Shown here: positions 22,355-32,269 of the stretch, piece after piece | How positions within the stretch are numbered: position 1 is the first letter of the stretch | Layout of the letters: every line of letters begins with the position of its first letter | Source of the DNA: an uncultured Dokdonia sp. | Lineage (GTDB): Bacteria > Bacteroidota > Bacteroidia > Flavobacteriales > Flavobacteriaceae | DNA length: 64,000 nucleotides | Direction of reading: 5' to 3' | Assembly: GCF_947492535.1 (NCBI RefSeq) | Contig: NZ_CANLNH010000012.1 | Coordinates: 98,618-162,617 of the forward strand | Translations under genes and position numbers: made by a program | Notes under the pieces: generated by a model | What the model saw: the letters and a program-made list of their open reading frames with translations, nothing else | Databases searched by the model: none | What the model was told of the DNA's origin: nothing

Positions 22355-24730
22355 TTATAATTTATTTTCTTTAAACTCCGTGATACTAGGAAGACCTTTT
22401 GCTTTTTCAGGAGGAACCATCATTTTTGTTTTAGGGTCAAAACGATACCCATGCTTCCATTCAAATCTATGAATTTCTTTTCCAAAACCAGAAAGTTTTT
22501 CTCCTACTATTATTCCATCTCTAAAAATTGGATTTCTTAGAGCTTTAAAATCAGACATTATAACAACATCTACTTTTTTTGCTACTGCAGAGTCTACCCA
22601 TTTTGCATTTACTTGTTTAAAAAAACCTCCAGTTTCAACAAAAAACTCATAAAGATCATCAGAAACATTTAATAAATTAAACCTCTGTCCATCTAACAAA
22701 GGAAATAGATCATCTATTTTATTTATTTCAGGATAATCCAATTGTTTTAATATAAATTGCAAATCCGAAGCAAAACTACCAACAAGATATGAACCTTTCT
22801 TTGTTTGTGAGTTAATAATCACTCCTGAAGTAGGAATATGATGAAATCCAACGTTTCTAACTCGTTCTGCTATATTATCTAAAATTTTTAATATCTCTGC
22901 ATCTTTTGCTCCATGAGTAAAAATCTTAGTTTTAAGGAAATTATCAATTTCTTTAGTTGCTCCAGAGAGTATTACTTCTCCTTGATGCATCAAACCATAA
23001 ATTGCTTTTCCATCTACTTGACCTTCTAATACTGAAACTCCTAATCTCCATAAACGATCTATATTAGATTGTACTATTTTAGTTTTTAATACTGAGCGAA
23101 CTTGGTTTATAGGTACTATTTTAAACGCTACATTCCCAAAATTAGAAATTTCAACATTTATGATTGCTTGAAAGAGTAATCTTTGTATACGTTCTCTAAT
23201 TACAATAGCGCTGGCATCTTTTACTTTGCTAAGCTTTCCTACAATACCAGGACCATTTTTAATAAGACCTTGTCTTACAGCAGATGATACACTAACAATC
23301 GCAAAAGAGCCACTTATCGCTTCCCAATTTCTATCAAGCCATGCTCCTTCTTGAGTTCCTTTTAATTCTGGTCTTCTTAGAATTACAGCGATATCAATGG
23401 TGCTTATCACAATATCTGCTGCTGCAATAACTGCTGTAAATCCTGTAGCTCCTGCAGATAAGGCTCCTGCAGATACTAGTATACCTACAATATTCACAAT
23501 AATCAAAGTTGTATTGATTACAGTTTCCCACTCAGCTTCATCAGAAAGATACTTTACTTCTAATGCACAAACTGGCACTTCACCATTCCCATTTGCATCT
23601 TTTAAAATTACAAGATCTAACGGGTGAAAAATAGTAGGTCCATCTAATAGAGCATTAATAGGTACTTTTAATGGAATATCAACAGTTTCTCCTTCTGTAT
23701 TATTAAGTTGTATATCAAATTCAAATTCTCTTGGTCCAAATCGCTCAAGTTTAATATTCTTTTGATCATCTTTTATAAGAATATCACTATTCAATCTATA
23801 CCCTTTACCTATATTGAAAGTCACATCTCGTCTTGAGGCTTCTTGTATCGTTTCATCATTTTTAACCTCTCGAGTATATAACTGAGCTAACGTGGTTAAT
23901 AATGTTGTAAACTGTACTTCTGCTGTTCCTTGAAGTGCGTCATATATTCGTATAGCTTCTTCTGGTTTTGTATTAAAATAATCATACAAAACTTTTGGAT
24001 CTGTAAACCCAAAAAGTAATTTCATAATAGCAGTACCACTATCCTTAAACCAACTTAAAGCACCCTCTAGATCATACGTAAGCAGTGTTTTTAAATCTTT
24101 AATAAGAGTTTCATTGCCTCGTTGTTTTAATACAAACAGAGGTGCTTTTTCATACAACCATTTTAAAGTCGCGTCATCAGAAACATTTCTAAAAGCATCA
24201 TTAAACTCTCTAATAATTAATGCATCTACTTCTTTGTTCCTTCTAGTCTTAACGATCTCTGATAATGAAATATAGTCTTCATAAATAGGAGTTTCTATTC
24301 GTATTGCAATTTCATTGCTTGTTTCATATTTAATCTTTTTTATGTAACTAATTATTCTCTTACTTGCATCTAGTTTAAAACTAAATAAAGCACTTCCTTC
24401 ATTTCTATTTACTTTTCCTTTTTTCTTATTTAGCACGCCCGATAACTGTAAAGTTCTTTCTCCCTTTTCTGGGTCATTTACAATTAAAGGAATGTGAATT
24501 TCATAAGATTGAGGTTCTGTTCCATCTAATGCATTGATTGTAAGTGTAGTTGTTTTATTTGAAATATACTCACTATAATCAAACTCAAAACTTCTATACT
24601 TCCCAATAGTTTTAGCCAGTTTATCAAAATCAATTACATCATTATAAACCCCTTCCTCAGAAACAGCATTATCTTCAAACACAATAGGAGGATTAAACCC
24701 CAATTGGTCTGCAAATTCAAATATGCTCAT
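22355..24730 (-). CDS. polymorphic-toxin-like protein
   Basis: 791 aa without signal peptide. A beta-rich N-terminal half (about 1-390) leads to a hydrophobic stretch (about 405-460; IIVNIVGILVSAGALSAG, FTAVIAAADIVISTIDIAVI) of the kind found before toxin domains. The C-terminus (about 640-791; ending KEIHRFEWKHGYRFDPKTKM plus a basic tail) is the presumed effector. No catalytic motif could be assigned. It lies between an 1179-aa protein and an immunity-like gene, and a copy of its end is an orphan tail at 21712. Delivery route unknown. Confidence 0.6.
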   Translation of the reverse strand: MSIFEFADQLGFNPPIVFEDNAVSEEGVYNDVIDFDKLAKTIGKYRSFEFDYSEYISNKTTTLTINALDGTEPQSYEIHIPLIVNDPEKGERTLQLSGVLNKKKGKVNRNEGSALFSFKLDASKRIISYIKKIKYETSNEIAIRIETPIYEDYISLSEIVKTRRNKEVDALIIREFNDAFRNVSDDATLKWLYEKAPLFVLKQRGNETLIKDLKTLLTYDLEGALSWFKDSGTAIMKLLFGFTDPKVLYDYFNTKPEEAIRIYDALQGTAEVQFTTLLTTLAQLYTREVKNDETIQEASRRDVTFNIGKGYRLNSDILIKDDQKNIKLERFGPREFEFDIQLNNTEGETVDIPLKVPINALLDGPTIFHPLDLVILKDANGNGEVPVCALEVKYLSDEAEWETVINTTLIIVNIVGILVSAGALSAGATGFTAVIAAADIVISTIDIAVILRRPELKGTQEGAWLDRNWEAISGSFAIVSVSSAVRQGLIKNGPGIVGKLSKVKDASAIVIRERIQRLLFQAIINVEISNFGNVAFKIVPINQVRSVLKTKIVQSNIDRLWRLGVSVLEGQVDGKAIYGLMHQGEVILSGATKEIDNFLKTKIFTHGAKDAEILKILDNIAERVRNVGFHHIPTSGVIINSQTKKGSYLVGSFASDLQFILKQLDYPEINKIDDLFPLLDGQRFNLLNVSDDLYEFFVETGGFFKQVNAKWVDSAVAKKVDVVIMSDFKALRNPIFRDGIIVGEKLSGFGKEIHRFEWKHGYRFDPKTKMMVPPEKAKGLPSITEFKENKL

Positions 24731-24797
24731 TGTTTTTATTTTATTTAATTAGACATCGTATCTATATGTGCAGACATAGATACTTATACTCCCTTAT

Positions 24798-24834
24798 CGC
24801 AGCCCATATCCATCGTGAATATGGGCTGTATTAA
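24798..24834. terminator. hairpin between the 1179-aa and 791-aa genes
   Basis: CAGCCCATAT pairs with ATATGGGCTG around CCATCGTGA. It may limit read-through between the two genes. Confidence 0.55.
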
Positions 24835-24921
24835 CTTTCGCGAACCTGACTTTGCTGGCAGGCAGGAGCGTAACCACTACTAACTCTCGCAAAAGGGATA
24901 AGGTTTTTTAAAAACTACTTC

Positions 24922-27900
24922 TTAAAAAGTGATCTGATCTCCTCCCTCTCTTTCAGGGAAAGGAATTGGATTTAATATTATATCAGATTGTGATACTGGT
25001 TCAATCTCTGTAAGTGTTGTAGGTTCTGGTGTATTCTGAGTTCCGGTAAGAATTGCTGTACCGCGCTCTATAGTACTATCTCTTTCTTCATTTTCACAAT
25101 AGCATGGCAATCCTTCTTCCTGAAGTACCGCAGCGTCTGCTTGAACAATCGTTAATGATGTAGGCACACGAGTTTCCCATTCTTTTTCTACTTCGCCCTC
25201 TATAATTTGCATCTCTTCTGAAATAGAAAGATATAGGTCGTTATCTTCAGCAATCACAAGACCTTGTCCTTCCCATAATTCTCCTGTTTCCATATACCAG
25301 TTTACGGCTTCTTCAAATCCTGGACGTACGGGTACTACTGCACGTGCCATTCCTGACTGTAAAAAAGCTTGAAAGATAGGATCTGCTGCGTCGTTTTCTT
25401 GAAATAAAGATTTCCAGTTTTCTTCTTCTCCATAAAAATATGGGTAGAATAAATAGGCCATAATATCCCAATCAAAGGCTTGCTCAAAGAATTTTACCGT
25501 GCTTGCATGTGTATCAAAGGCGTTATTTTTAACTACTTTAGAAATACCTGTTAGACCATCTACATCTTCATAATTCTCCTTGGCTATTGTTTGACCTAGT
25601 TGATCTGCCAATAACTCTATAGCAATACGTTTGATTTCTTTTTTCTCAACACTACGATTAAATAATGGATTAAAAGAAACGTTTCCTGGATCTTCTTCTA
25701 CTGGTGTCACTACAGCTGCTAATGCATCATTATATGCCTGAAGTTGGTTTTCGTACACATCCATAATTGCATTAAATGTTTCTAGTTGCCATTGCTCAAA
25801 GATCTCTGAAGTTCTTCGACAATTAGCGACCACTCCTATAGAAGCTCCCCCTACATCTGCTCCATGAAAAGCTACTCCTAATTCTTTTTGAATTGGATTG
25901 GAAGAAAAACTATAATTTCTCACAATTTTATCATTAGAAGCATTAGGTAAGCTTGTATAATGGTGGCCAACTGTCATAGCTCCATATGTACTTTCTTTAC
26001 CATGTGGAACAAAAGTAAATCCTAATGTTGCTTGTGCACTAATTACTTCATATCCATCTGGGATTTCCATTTTAAAATTACTCGCGCCAGGATAGTAATG
26101 TTCTGCCAGATATTCAGTTCCTTTTACACTAAATGAGTCTGACACACTCATAAATTGTTGTGGCATAGCATTAACCTCAGCATTATATGCGCCAGCAAAT
26201 GCTTTATAATTTCCAGCTAAAACCACTGTAGGTGCAATCATTCCAATCTCACTTGGATGTTGTGGCTCTTCTGGTAATACGGTTGTATTTGGATTTACCG
26301 TTCCAGATGTTGCTTGTAATGCAATAGCTTCTTTAAAGAATCTTGAAGGTTCTGGAATTGCAAATTCATACATGAGTCGTTTTCCATAATTCACAAGTTT
26401 ATTGGTATAAATTTTATCTACCCAACGGTACACACCTGTCACGTGTTCAGTCCCTTGTGTATTATCAAACCCGTGTTTGTTATTTTCTTCAAACTCTTTA
26501 AGAATACGGGATGTACGTTTACGGGTCACTTTTTCAACAACACGCTCTAAGGCTCTTTCTGTTACTTCTTCTGCATAGGTTTGTGCTTCAGAATTTGAAT
26601 TTGACGTTGAGCTTGATGAAGAGGTATTGAAAAACGCATTGGCATTAAATCTAGTTCCTCCAAACATACCGCTTACTCCTGCATTTGCTCCAGCATCTTG
26701 TGCACTATCTTCATTTACAATAGAAGAGGCTTCACTTTGAATTTCAAAACGTTCTGTTGTAGAGGTATCTCTTAAGTTTTCTACTTCACGCTCGGTGGTT
26801 TCTTCTGTTGTTGTTTCTACACTCGTTAAATTTCGTGTAGAACGTTCTTTATATTCTCTTGCTAGAATGTTTTCTATGTGAGATACTTCACCTGGCACAT
26901 AACAACAAACTTCTTGTTCTACGCGTCTAAAATCGGCAATACCAAGATTTGTTACACCATATACTTTTCTATCTGAAACAGGTACAGTTCCAGTATTTGT
27001 CGTCTCATGAAAATCACCTAGGTTTAAACTTGTACTAAACACTTGTTGATTAAAAGTTAAGGATCGACCATCGCTTAATACGATTTCTCCTTCAAGCATA
27101 AATGATGTGGTATTTGGAGGAAAAGCAACTAAACTTGGGAAAAATTTAAGTAATTTTCCCGAAGGTGTATCTGAAACTGTAAACTCAGTTCCTGAAAGTG
27201 TCGTAATATTATTGATCAGGACTTCATACTCCACATATATAATCTGAACTCCATCTAGCTGACGATAAATATGCATATTGATATCTCGCTCACCTGATGA
27301 GTTTGTTTGATGTAATGGCGGCATACTATAATCTGCATCAGGCACATTTATTTTATTTGATACTGTGACTACAGACCCTCCTATTTTTACTTGTTTCGCT
27401 TTTTTAGGAGTTTGCATTATTACAAATTCATTTTCTCTAGCAATTGTATCTACTAATACTTCTTTTACTTTCGCAATTGTCCCATGTTCTAATAAACCAT
27501 CAGATTTTAATACATCAAAAGAAGTACCTGATATTTTACTTGAAATAACAGATTCTTCTGTCTCAGGTTTTCTATCAAATTCAAATTCTGGAATTACTAA
27601 ATCTGGATATGTTGTTTTAGTTTCTGTTCTTCCAGTTACGGTGTTCACTTCTTCTTTAACTACTGCTGTTGCATTTTTAATAAGCGTATCAACTCCCTTA
27701 TTGTATGTACTTAAAGCCGCATCATACGCTTCTTGATTCTCTTTCTTGATAACAAGTTCTGCGGCATCAAGTTCTTTTATTACTTTTTCGTAAGAAGCAA
27801 TGCGCTCTTTTGCCAATACAGTTTTTACTTCATTTTCTGTAGCTTCTTGAACACGTTTTGAAACTCGTTTCTTTTTACTTGTTTCTTTAACATCTACATT

Positions 27901-28461
27901 ATACATGCTTTTAGAAATCACAACACTAGCGTGTGCTCTGCGCGTAAATTCTTTTTCTTGATCTTCTGTAAAGACAATATCTCCTACAAGATCTTTAGAA
28001 AATTCTAAAAAAGCTTTTACAAACTTATTAGCAATAAGCATTTGAATGGTTGCCTCTCTCACATACGTTGATGTACGCTCAATGGTTTGGTATACCAAAT
28101 TATCCCAAATTTTTATCTCTTTTTCATCCGTTAAAGGAGCTACCCCAGCAATAGCTGTTTTAATCTCAACATACGTAAGTTGATTTTTATTACGCATTAA
28201 CCAAGATGAAAAGCGGTATAAGTTTTCATTTTGATCACGCACTTCTTTTTTTGTTGATAAGGGTGGCGCTTCAGCCACAGATAAATCCATTACCACTTTT
28301 TGTGTTGCTTGATCTTTACCATCAAGAGCAGTCATAAACTGACTGTATAAAGTATCTGGGAAAAATACAAAGCCTTGATCTTTCTTTTCTTCAGCAATTA
28401 ATTGTGGATTTCTAAGTGTTACAAATCTGAATAGATTTGATTTTGAAGGTTTCTTCTTCAT
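24922..28461 (-). CDS. large protein of unknown function in the toxin locus
   Basis: 1179 aa, no signal peptide. A helical N-terminal third has a long charged coiled-coil (about 180-270, Lys/Glu-rich). A central beta region follows, then a conserved-looking block VCCYVPGEVSHIENILAREY (about 512-531), a Thr/Glu-rich stretch with many TTEE repeats, a Gly/Ser/Asn-rich linker (about 600-630) and a second helical region. The C-terminal part has YLFYPYFYGEEENW (about 1020) and ends with a PxP-rich tail. I do not recognise a family. Its place before the toxin-like gene suggests a carrier or delivery partner. Confidence 0.55.
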   Translation of the reverse strand: MKKKPSKSNLFRFVTLRNPQLIAEEKKDQGFVFFPDTLYSQFMTALDGKDQATQKVVMDLSVAEAPPLSTKKEVRDQNENLYRFSSWLMRNKNQLTYVEIKTAIAGVAPLTDEKEIKIWDNLVYQTIERTSTYVREATIQMLIANKFVKAFLEFSKDLVGDIVFTEDQEKEFTRRAHASVVISKSMYNVDVKETSKKKRVSKRVQEATENEVKTVLAKERIASYEKVIKELDAAELVIKKENQEAYDAALSTYNKGVDTLIKNATAVVKEEVNTVTGRTETKTTYPDLVIPEFEFDRKPETEESVISSKISGTSFDVLKSDGLLEHGTIAKVKEVLVDTIARENEFVIMQTPKKAKQVKIGGSVVTVSNKINVPDADYSMPPLHQTNSSGERDINMHIYRQLDGVQIIYVEYEVLINNITTLSGTEFTVSDTPSGKLLKFFPSLVAFPPNTTSFMLEGEIVLSDGRSLTFNQQVFSTSLNLGDFHETTNTGTVPVSDRKVYGVTNLGIADFRRVEQEVCCYVPGEVSHIENILAREYKERSTRNLTSVETTTEETTEREVENLRDTSTTERFEIQSEASSIVNEDSAQDAGANAGVSGMFGGTRFNANAFFNTSSSSSTSNSNSEAQTYAEEVTERALERVVEKVTRKRTSRILKEFEENNKHGFDNTQGTEHVTGVYRWVDKIYTNKLVNYGKRLMYEFAIPEPSRFFKEAIALQATSGTVNPNTTVLPEEPQHPSEIGMIAPTVVLAGNYKAFAGAYNAEVNAMPQQFMSVSDSFSVKGTEYLAEHYYPGASNFKMEIPDGYEVISAQATLGFTFVPHGKESTYGAMTVGHHYTSLPNASNDKIVRNYSFSSNPIQKELGVAFHGADVGGASIGVVANCRRTSEIFEQWQLETFNAIMDVYENQLQAYNDALAAVVTPVEEDPGNVSFNPLFNRSVEKKEIKRIAIELLADQLGQTIAKENYEDVDGLTGISKVVKNNAFDTHASTVKFFEQAFDWDIMAYLFYPYFYGEEENWKSLFQENDAADPIFQAFLQSGMARAVVPVRPGFEEAVNWYMETGELWEGQGLVIAEDNDLYLSISEEMQIIEGEVEKEWETRVPTSLTIVQADAAVLQEEGLPCYCENEERDSTIERGTAILTGTQNTPEPTTLTEIEPVSQSDIILNPIPFPEREGGDQITF

Positions 28462-29224
28462 GTTTTAAAATTTAATTTGTGTTACATTTAGGGCATACAT
28501 ATCCCTGTGAGGTCTATACCTCATTTTTAAAAAGTGGTGCGTACATTGTAATCACGATTCTTAAGCCTAAGAATCGTGTAAAGGTCAAGTAGCTTTCAAA
28601 AAGAAAAGCGATTTAGAAATGACTAGTAAATTCTAATATATCAGCATAATAGATTTACAAAATGTATGATTTTACATTTATAAGTGAGCATAGGATTCCC
28701 TTACCGACTTATACAAAATGTCAGTTAAAGATGTCAAAAACTATTACATCATTTTAGTAAATTACTAGTATTTGAACACTTCAGAAACTAAGTTGAAAAT
28801 ATATTTCTGAAATGAAAACAATCCTTAATTTAGGGTTAGATTGTTCAGTTATGCATTCATAATATGCCTCGCATATTATCCCCTAATACAGATTAAAAAA
28901 ATACAATTGGTTTTTTCAAAACTTTAAAATTAAAAAATTCATATTCATCCTTGTAAAAAGGACACGTACTACTCTTTTCTTAAAGTGGTGCTTGAAAAGA
29001 TGGTATAAAAATTCCCAAAAATGTTAGAATACGTCTACGTATTTAGGAAAGGCAGTATTCTAGAATACTCGTAAAAAAGTTAAATTTCTGCACAAATGTT
29101 TAATTATTTAGCTTTTTTTTGTAAGTTAGCGCTTAACCACAGTACAAATATAAAACATTTTGCAATTTAAAACAAACAATTGTGTTATTTTTTTCACAAA
29201 AAGCAAAATAAAATTACACCCCTT
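28462..29224. other. long intergenic region between divergent genes
   Basis: About 760 bases without a supportable gene. A perfect hairpin ACGATTCTTA/TAAGAATCGT lies at 28554-28577. The motif AAAGTGGTGC occurs near 28531 and again near 28984. The region should hold promoters for the 1179-aa gene (minus) and the S24-type regulator (plus). Confidence 0.5.
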
Positions 29225-30034
29225 ATGGAGACTATAAATGATAAGATAAAAAACATTATCAGGCATTTTGGATTCAATAATTTTTCGTTTTCAAAACAGA
29301 TAGGTGTCACCGGCACAACCATAGACAGCATTATAAACGGTAGGCCTCAGAAAGACGGGACTCGGAAGAAAACTAAACCTGGATATGATGTCTTATTATC
29401 TATCATAGAAACCTTTAAAATTAACCCTGATTATCTCTTTGGGCAAAGTGATATCATGCTAAAAGAAAACACGTCACAAATTCAAACATATTCAGGAATA
29501 CCACAAGTGGTTGCTGTTAATAAAACAGGAGAAGAAAATGTGATTTATGTGCCTATCAAAGCAAGAGCAGGATACTTGGATGGTTATGGAGATACTGATT
29601 ATATAGAAACCTTACCTACGTTTCACATGCCTCATCTTACGAATGGCACCTATCGTTGCTTTGAAGTACATGGCAATTCTATGGTGCGTACTTTTTTTGA
29701 CGGAGACCTTGTCTTTGGAAAATACGTAGAAGACCTTAGCGACATTAAAGACGGTCGCGTATATGTGATTGTAAGTAAAAATGATGGTATCGTCTTAAAA
29801 CGTACTATAAACAGAATAGCAGAGCGTGGGAAACTTATTCTAAAAAGTGATAATACCGATGGTAATTACCCAACCTATACAATGAATGCCGAAGATATCA
29901 TGGAAGTATGGTACGTTACTATGTATGCATCAAAACAGATGCCAGAACCCGTAGATATTTACCATCGTTTGCATGAATTAGAAAGCAAAGTAGTTGATCT
30001 TGAAGAAAATTTACAACAGCGACTCCTTAATTAA
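29225..30034 (+). CDS. HTH / S24-peptidase-family (CI/LexA-like) regulator
   Basis: About 269 aa from METINDKIKN (29225); the 15 residues encoded upstream look untranslated. N-terminal helix-turn-helix (about 5-70, FSKQIGVTGTTIDSIINGRP), linker, C-terminal S24 domain (about 105-240) with catalytic Ser in EVHGNSM and Lys in IVLKRT, then a short coiled coil. Such repressors self-cleave or oligomerise in stress and phage control. It could regulate the divergent toxin locus, but no operator was identified. Confidence 0.82.
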   Translation: METINDKIKNIIRHFGFNNFSFSKQIGVTGTTIDSIINGRPQKDGTRKKTKPGYDVLLSIIETFKINPDYLFGQSDIMLKENTSQIQTYSGIPQVVAVNKTGEENVIYVPIKARAGYLDGYGDTDYIETLPTFHMPHLTNGTYRCFEVHGNSMVRTFFDGDLVFGKYVEDLSDIKDGRVYVIVSKNDGIVLKRTINRIAERGKLILKSDNTDGNYPTYTMNAEDIMEVWYVTMYASKQMPEPVDIYHRLHELESKVVDLEENLQQRLLN

Positions 30035-30071
30035 TCGTATGTGTAATTACTATTAAATTTTCAGACACTTT

Positions 30072-30092
30072 CCTGCCTACCGACAGGCAGGC
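30072..30092. repeat. CCTGCCT...AGGCAGG palindromic repeat
   Basis: CCTGCCT-ACCGAC-AGGCAGG; same family as the insert in the Gly tRNA-like unit (52-73). Confidence 0.8.
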
Positions 30093-30143
30093 GCGAAATG
30101 ACATGCTGAGGTATTATCTAGGAGTATATATACATTGGAAACA

Positions 30144-31007
30144 TCACATCAAGCCATGTAATTTGTGTGTATCTGCAATGGCTTGTTCGTTTTTTTGATC
30201 TATCCAAGCTTGCCCTTTACGACGACGCATAAAATTATCATAAAAACGCATAATAAAGACATTATAAAGTGCATATCGAAAGTGTTTTGCTTTTCGCGGA
30301 AGCGCACGTAAACTCATACTAAATCCAGGCGTTTCATACTTCATAAAGTGCCAATATCCTTCTGGCATATATAGTGTTTCTCCATGATTGAGATGACAGA
30401 TATATCCTTTTGCTTTTTTAAGTATTGGAAATTTTTCGTAGTCAGGATTATCAAAATCTATATCTTCCCTTGTAATCAGACTATAGGGTACTTTATAAAG
30501 ATTTTTGGTTTCACTAGGTGGAAATAAAATGCATTGTTTCTTCCCTTCAAAGTGAAAATGTAAGATGTTTGCCCAATCTATGTCATGATGCATAAATACT
30601 TTACTATTTTCTCCTCCAAAAAAGAGCATTGGGATTTGTTTTAATAATTGCAATCCAATCTTAGGGAATTTAAAGTCATGTTTTAAAGAAGGCACCTCTT
30701 TCATAAGATTATATAAGAAAATACGATAATTGGTAGGTTCCTTTTTAAGAAGTTTGATATAATCTCCCATCTTCATTGTAGCATGCGCTTCATTAAAGCC
30801 TTCATCATGTTTAACAGGACGATCATCATACAAAGGGACTTCTTTTTCTCCAGCAATATCTTGCACATACGATAACGACCATTTTTTATATGCCGGCCAA
30901 TCATCTATAAGATGTTCAATAACTACAGGCCTTTGTAATTTTACATAATTTTTTAAAAACACTGTTTTTGTAATAGTATGTACTCTCTCTATAGGTTGTA
31001 ACTGCAT
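30144..31007 (-). CDS. cupin-like (JmjC-type) Fe(II)/2-oxoglutarate oxygenase
   Basis: 287 aa. Opening RPVVIEHLIDDWPAYKKW is typical of the Cupin_8 family. Putative metal ligands are H and D in FMHHDIDWANILHFH (about 140-155) and H in YMPEGYWHFM (about 225). Substrate unknown; relatives hydroxylate proteins or small molecules. Single gene facing the regulator convergently. Confidence 0.8.
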   Translation of the reverse strand: MQLQPIERVHTITKTVFLKNYVKLQRPVVIEHLIDDWPAYKKWSLSYVQDIAGEKEVPLYDDRPVKHDEGFNEAHATMKMGDYIKLLKKEPTNYRIFLYNLMKEVPSLKHDFKFPKIGLQLLKQIPMLFFGGENSKVFMHHDIDWANILHFHFEGKKQCILFPPSETKNLYKVPYSLITREDIDFDNPDYEKFPILKKAKGYICHLNHGETLYMPEGYWHFMKYETPGFSMSLRALPRKAKHFRYALYNVFIMRFYDNFMRRRKGQAWIDQKNEQAIADTHKLHGLM

Positions 31008-31046
31008 ATTTGACTTTATGAAGTTATTATTATAACATTAAAGATA

Positions 31047-31081
31047 AGAAAAGCCCATTTTTGTTACAAAATGGGCTTTCA
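31047..31081 (-). terminator. terminator of bioB
   Basis: AAAGCCCATTTT pairs with AAAATGGGCTTT. It lies 20 bases past the bioB stop on the minus strand and before the cupin gene start. Confidence 0.75.
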
Positions 31082-31101
31082 AAATACGGTATAGAATGTA
31101 A

Positions 31102-32193
31102 TTATTTGTCTTTAGCAACTAATTTTGCTGCTTCATTACGCTCTATTTTATGTTCTGGACGTGTCCATTTTGGTTTTTCACCTAGTGATTCATATTGAGA
31201 ATCTGCTGCTTCTACCGTTTCTGGCTGTACTTTTTTAACAAATGGTTTCTGAGGATTTAATCCAAGTAATTCAAACATTTTCATGTCTTCTCCTACATCT
31301 GGATTAGGTGTAGTCAATAATTTATCGCCTGCAAATATTGAGTTTGCTCCCGCAAAGAAACACATTGCTTGTCCTTCTCTACTCATCTCTGTACGACCTG
31401 CCGAAAGTCTTACTTGTGTTTGCGGCATTACAATACGCGTAGTAGCAACCATACGAATCATTTCCCAAATAGAAATAGGCTCTATATCTTCCATAGGAGT
31501 CCCTGGTACGGCAACTAATGCATTAATAGGTACTGATTCTGGCTGTGGATCTAATGTTGCCAATGCAACTAACATTCCTGCGCGATCTTCTACCGCTTCT
31601 CCCATTCCAATAATCCCTCCACTACATACCGTTACATTGGTCTTACGTACATTTGAAATCGTATCTAGACGATCTTCAAAAGCACGCGTAGAGATCACAT
31701 CTTTATAATAATCTTCAGAAGTATCAAGGTTATGATTGTATGCATACAATCCTGCTTCTGCAAGACGTTGCGCTTGATTTTCAGTAACCATTCCTAACGT
31801 ACAGCAAACTTCCATATCGAGCTTGTTGATGGTACGCACCATTTCTAACACATTATCAAACTCAGGTCCATCTTTTACATTACGCCATGCTGCTCCCATA
31901 CACACTCTAGAGCTTCCAGAAGCTTTTGCACGTAATGCTTGTGCTTTTACTTGTTGTACAGACATCAAATCATTTCCTTCTATATCTGTATGGTATCTTG
32001 CTGCTTGTGGACAATAGCCACAATCTTCAGGACAACCTCCAGTTTTTATAGAAAGTAATGTAGATACTTGTACCGTATTAGGATCGTGATGTATTCTATG
32101 CACCGTCGCTGCTTCATAAAGCAACTCCATCATAGGTTTATTATAAATAGAAAGTATTTCTTCTTTGGTCCAGTTATGTCTGATCTCACTCAT
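31102..32193 (-). CDS. bioB: biotin synthase
   Basis: 363 aa. Radical-SAM enzyme that inserts sulfur into dethiobiotin in the last step of biotin synthesis. The CxxxCxxC cluster is CPEDCGYCPQ (about 53-62). Further family motifs: GAAWRN, CCTLGMVTENQ, YNHNLDTSEDYY, VCSGGIIGMGE and the [2Fe-2S] Arg region VRLSAGRTEMS. Length is normal for Bacteroidetes BioB. It is 3-11 kb from the other biotin genes. Confidence 0.97.
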   Translation of the reverse strand: MSEIRHNWTKEEILSIYNKPMMELLYEAATVHRIHHDPNTVQVSTLLSIKTGGCPEDCGYCPQAARYHTDIEGNDLMSVQQVKAQALRAKASGSSRVCMGAAWRNVKDGPEFDNVLEMVRTINKLDMEVCCTLGMVTENQAQRLAEAGLYAYNHNLDTSEDYYKDVISTRAFEDRLDTISNVRKTNVTVCSGGIIGMGEAVEDRAGMLVALATLDPQPESVPINALVAVPGTPMEDIEPISIWEMIRMVATTRIVMPQTQVRLSAGRTEMSREGQAMCFFAGANSIFAGDKLLTTPNPDVGEDMKMFELLGLNPQKPFVKKVQPETVEAADSQYESLGEKPKWTRPEHKIERNEAAKLVAKDK

Positions 32194-32269
32194 ATGTCAA
32201 AAATAAGAAAAAGGGCGGTTATGACTCCGCTAGTTTTCATAAATATGCTGTAAAAATTATGTTGTATGC

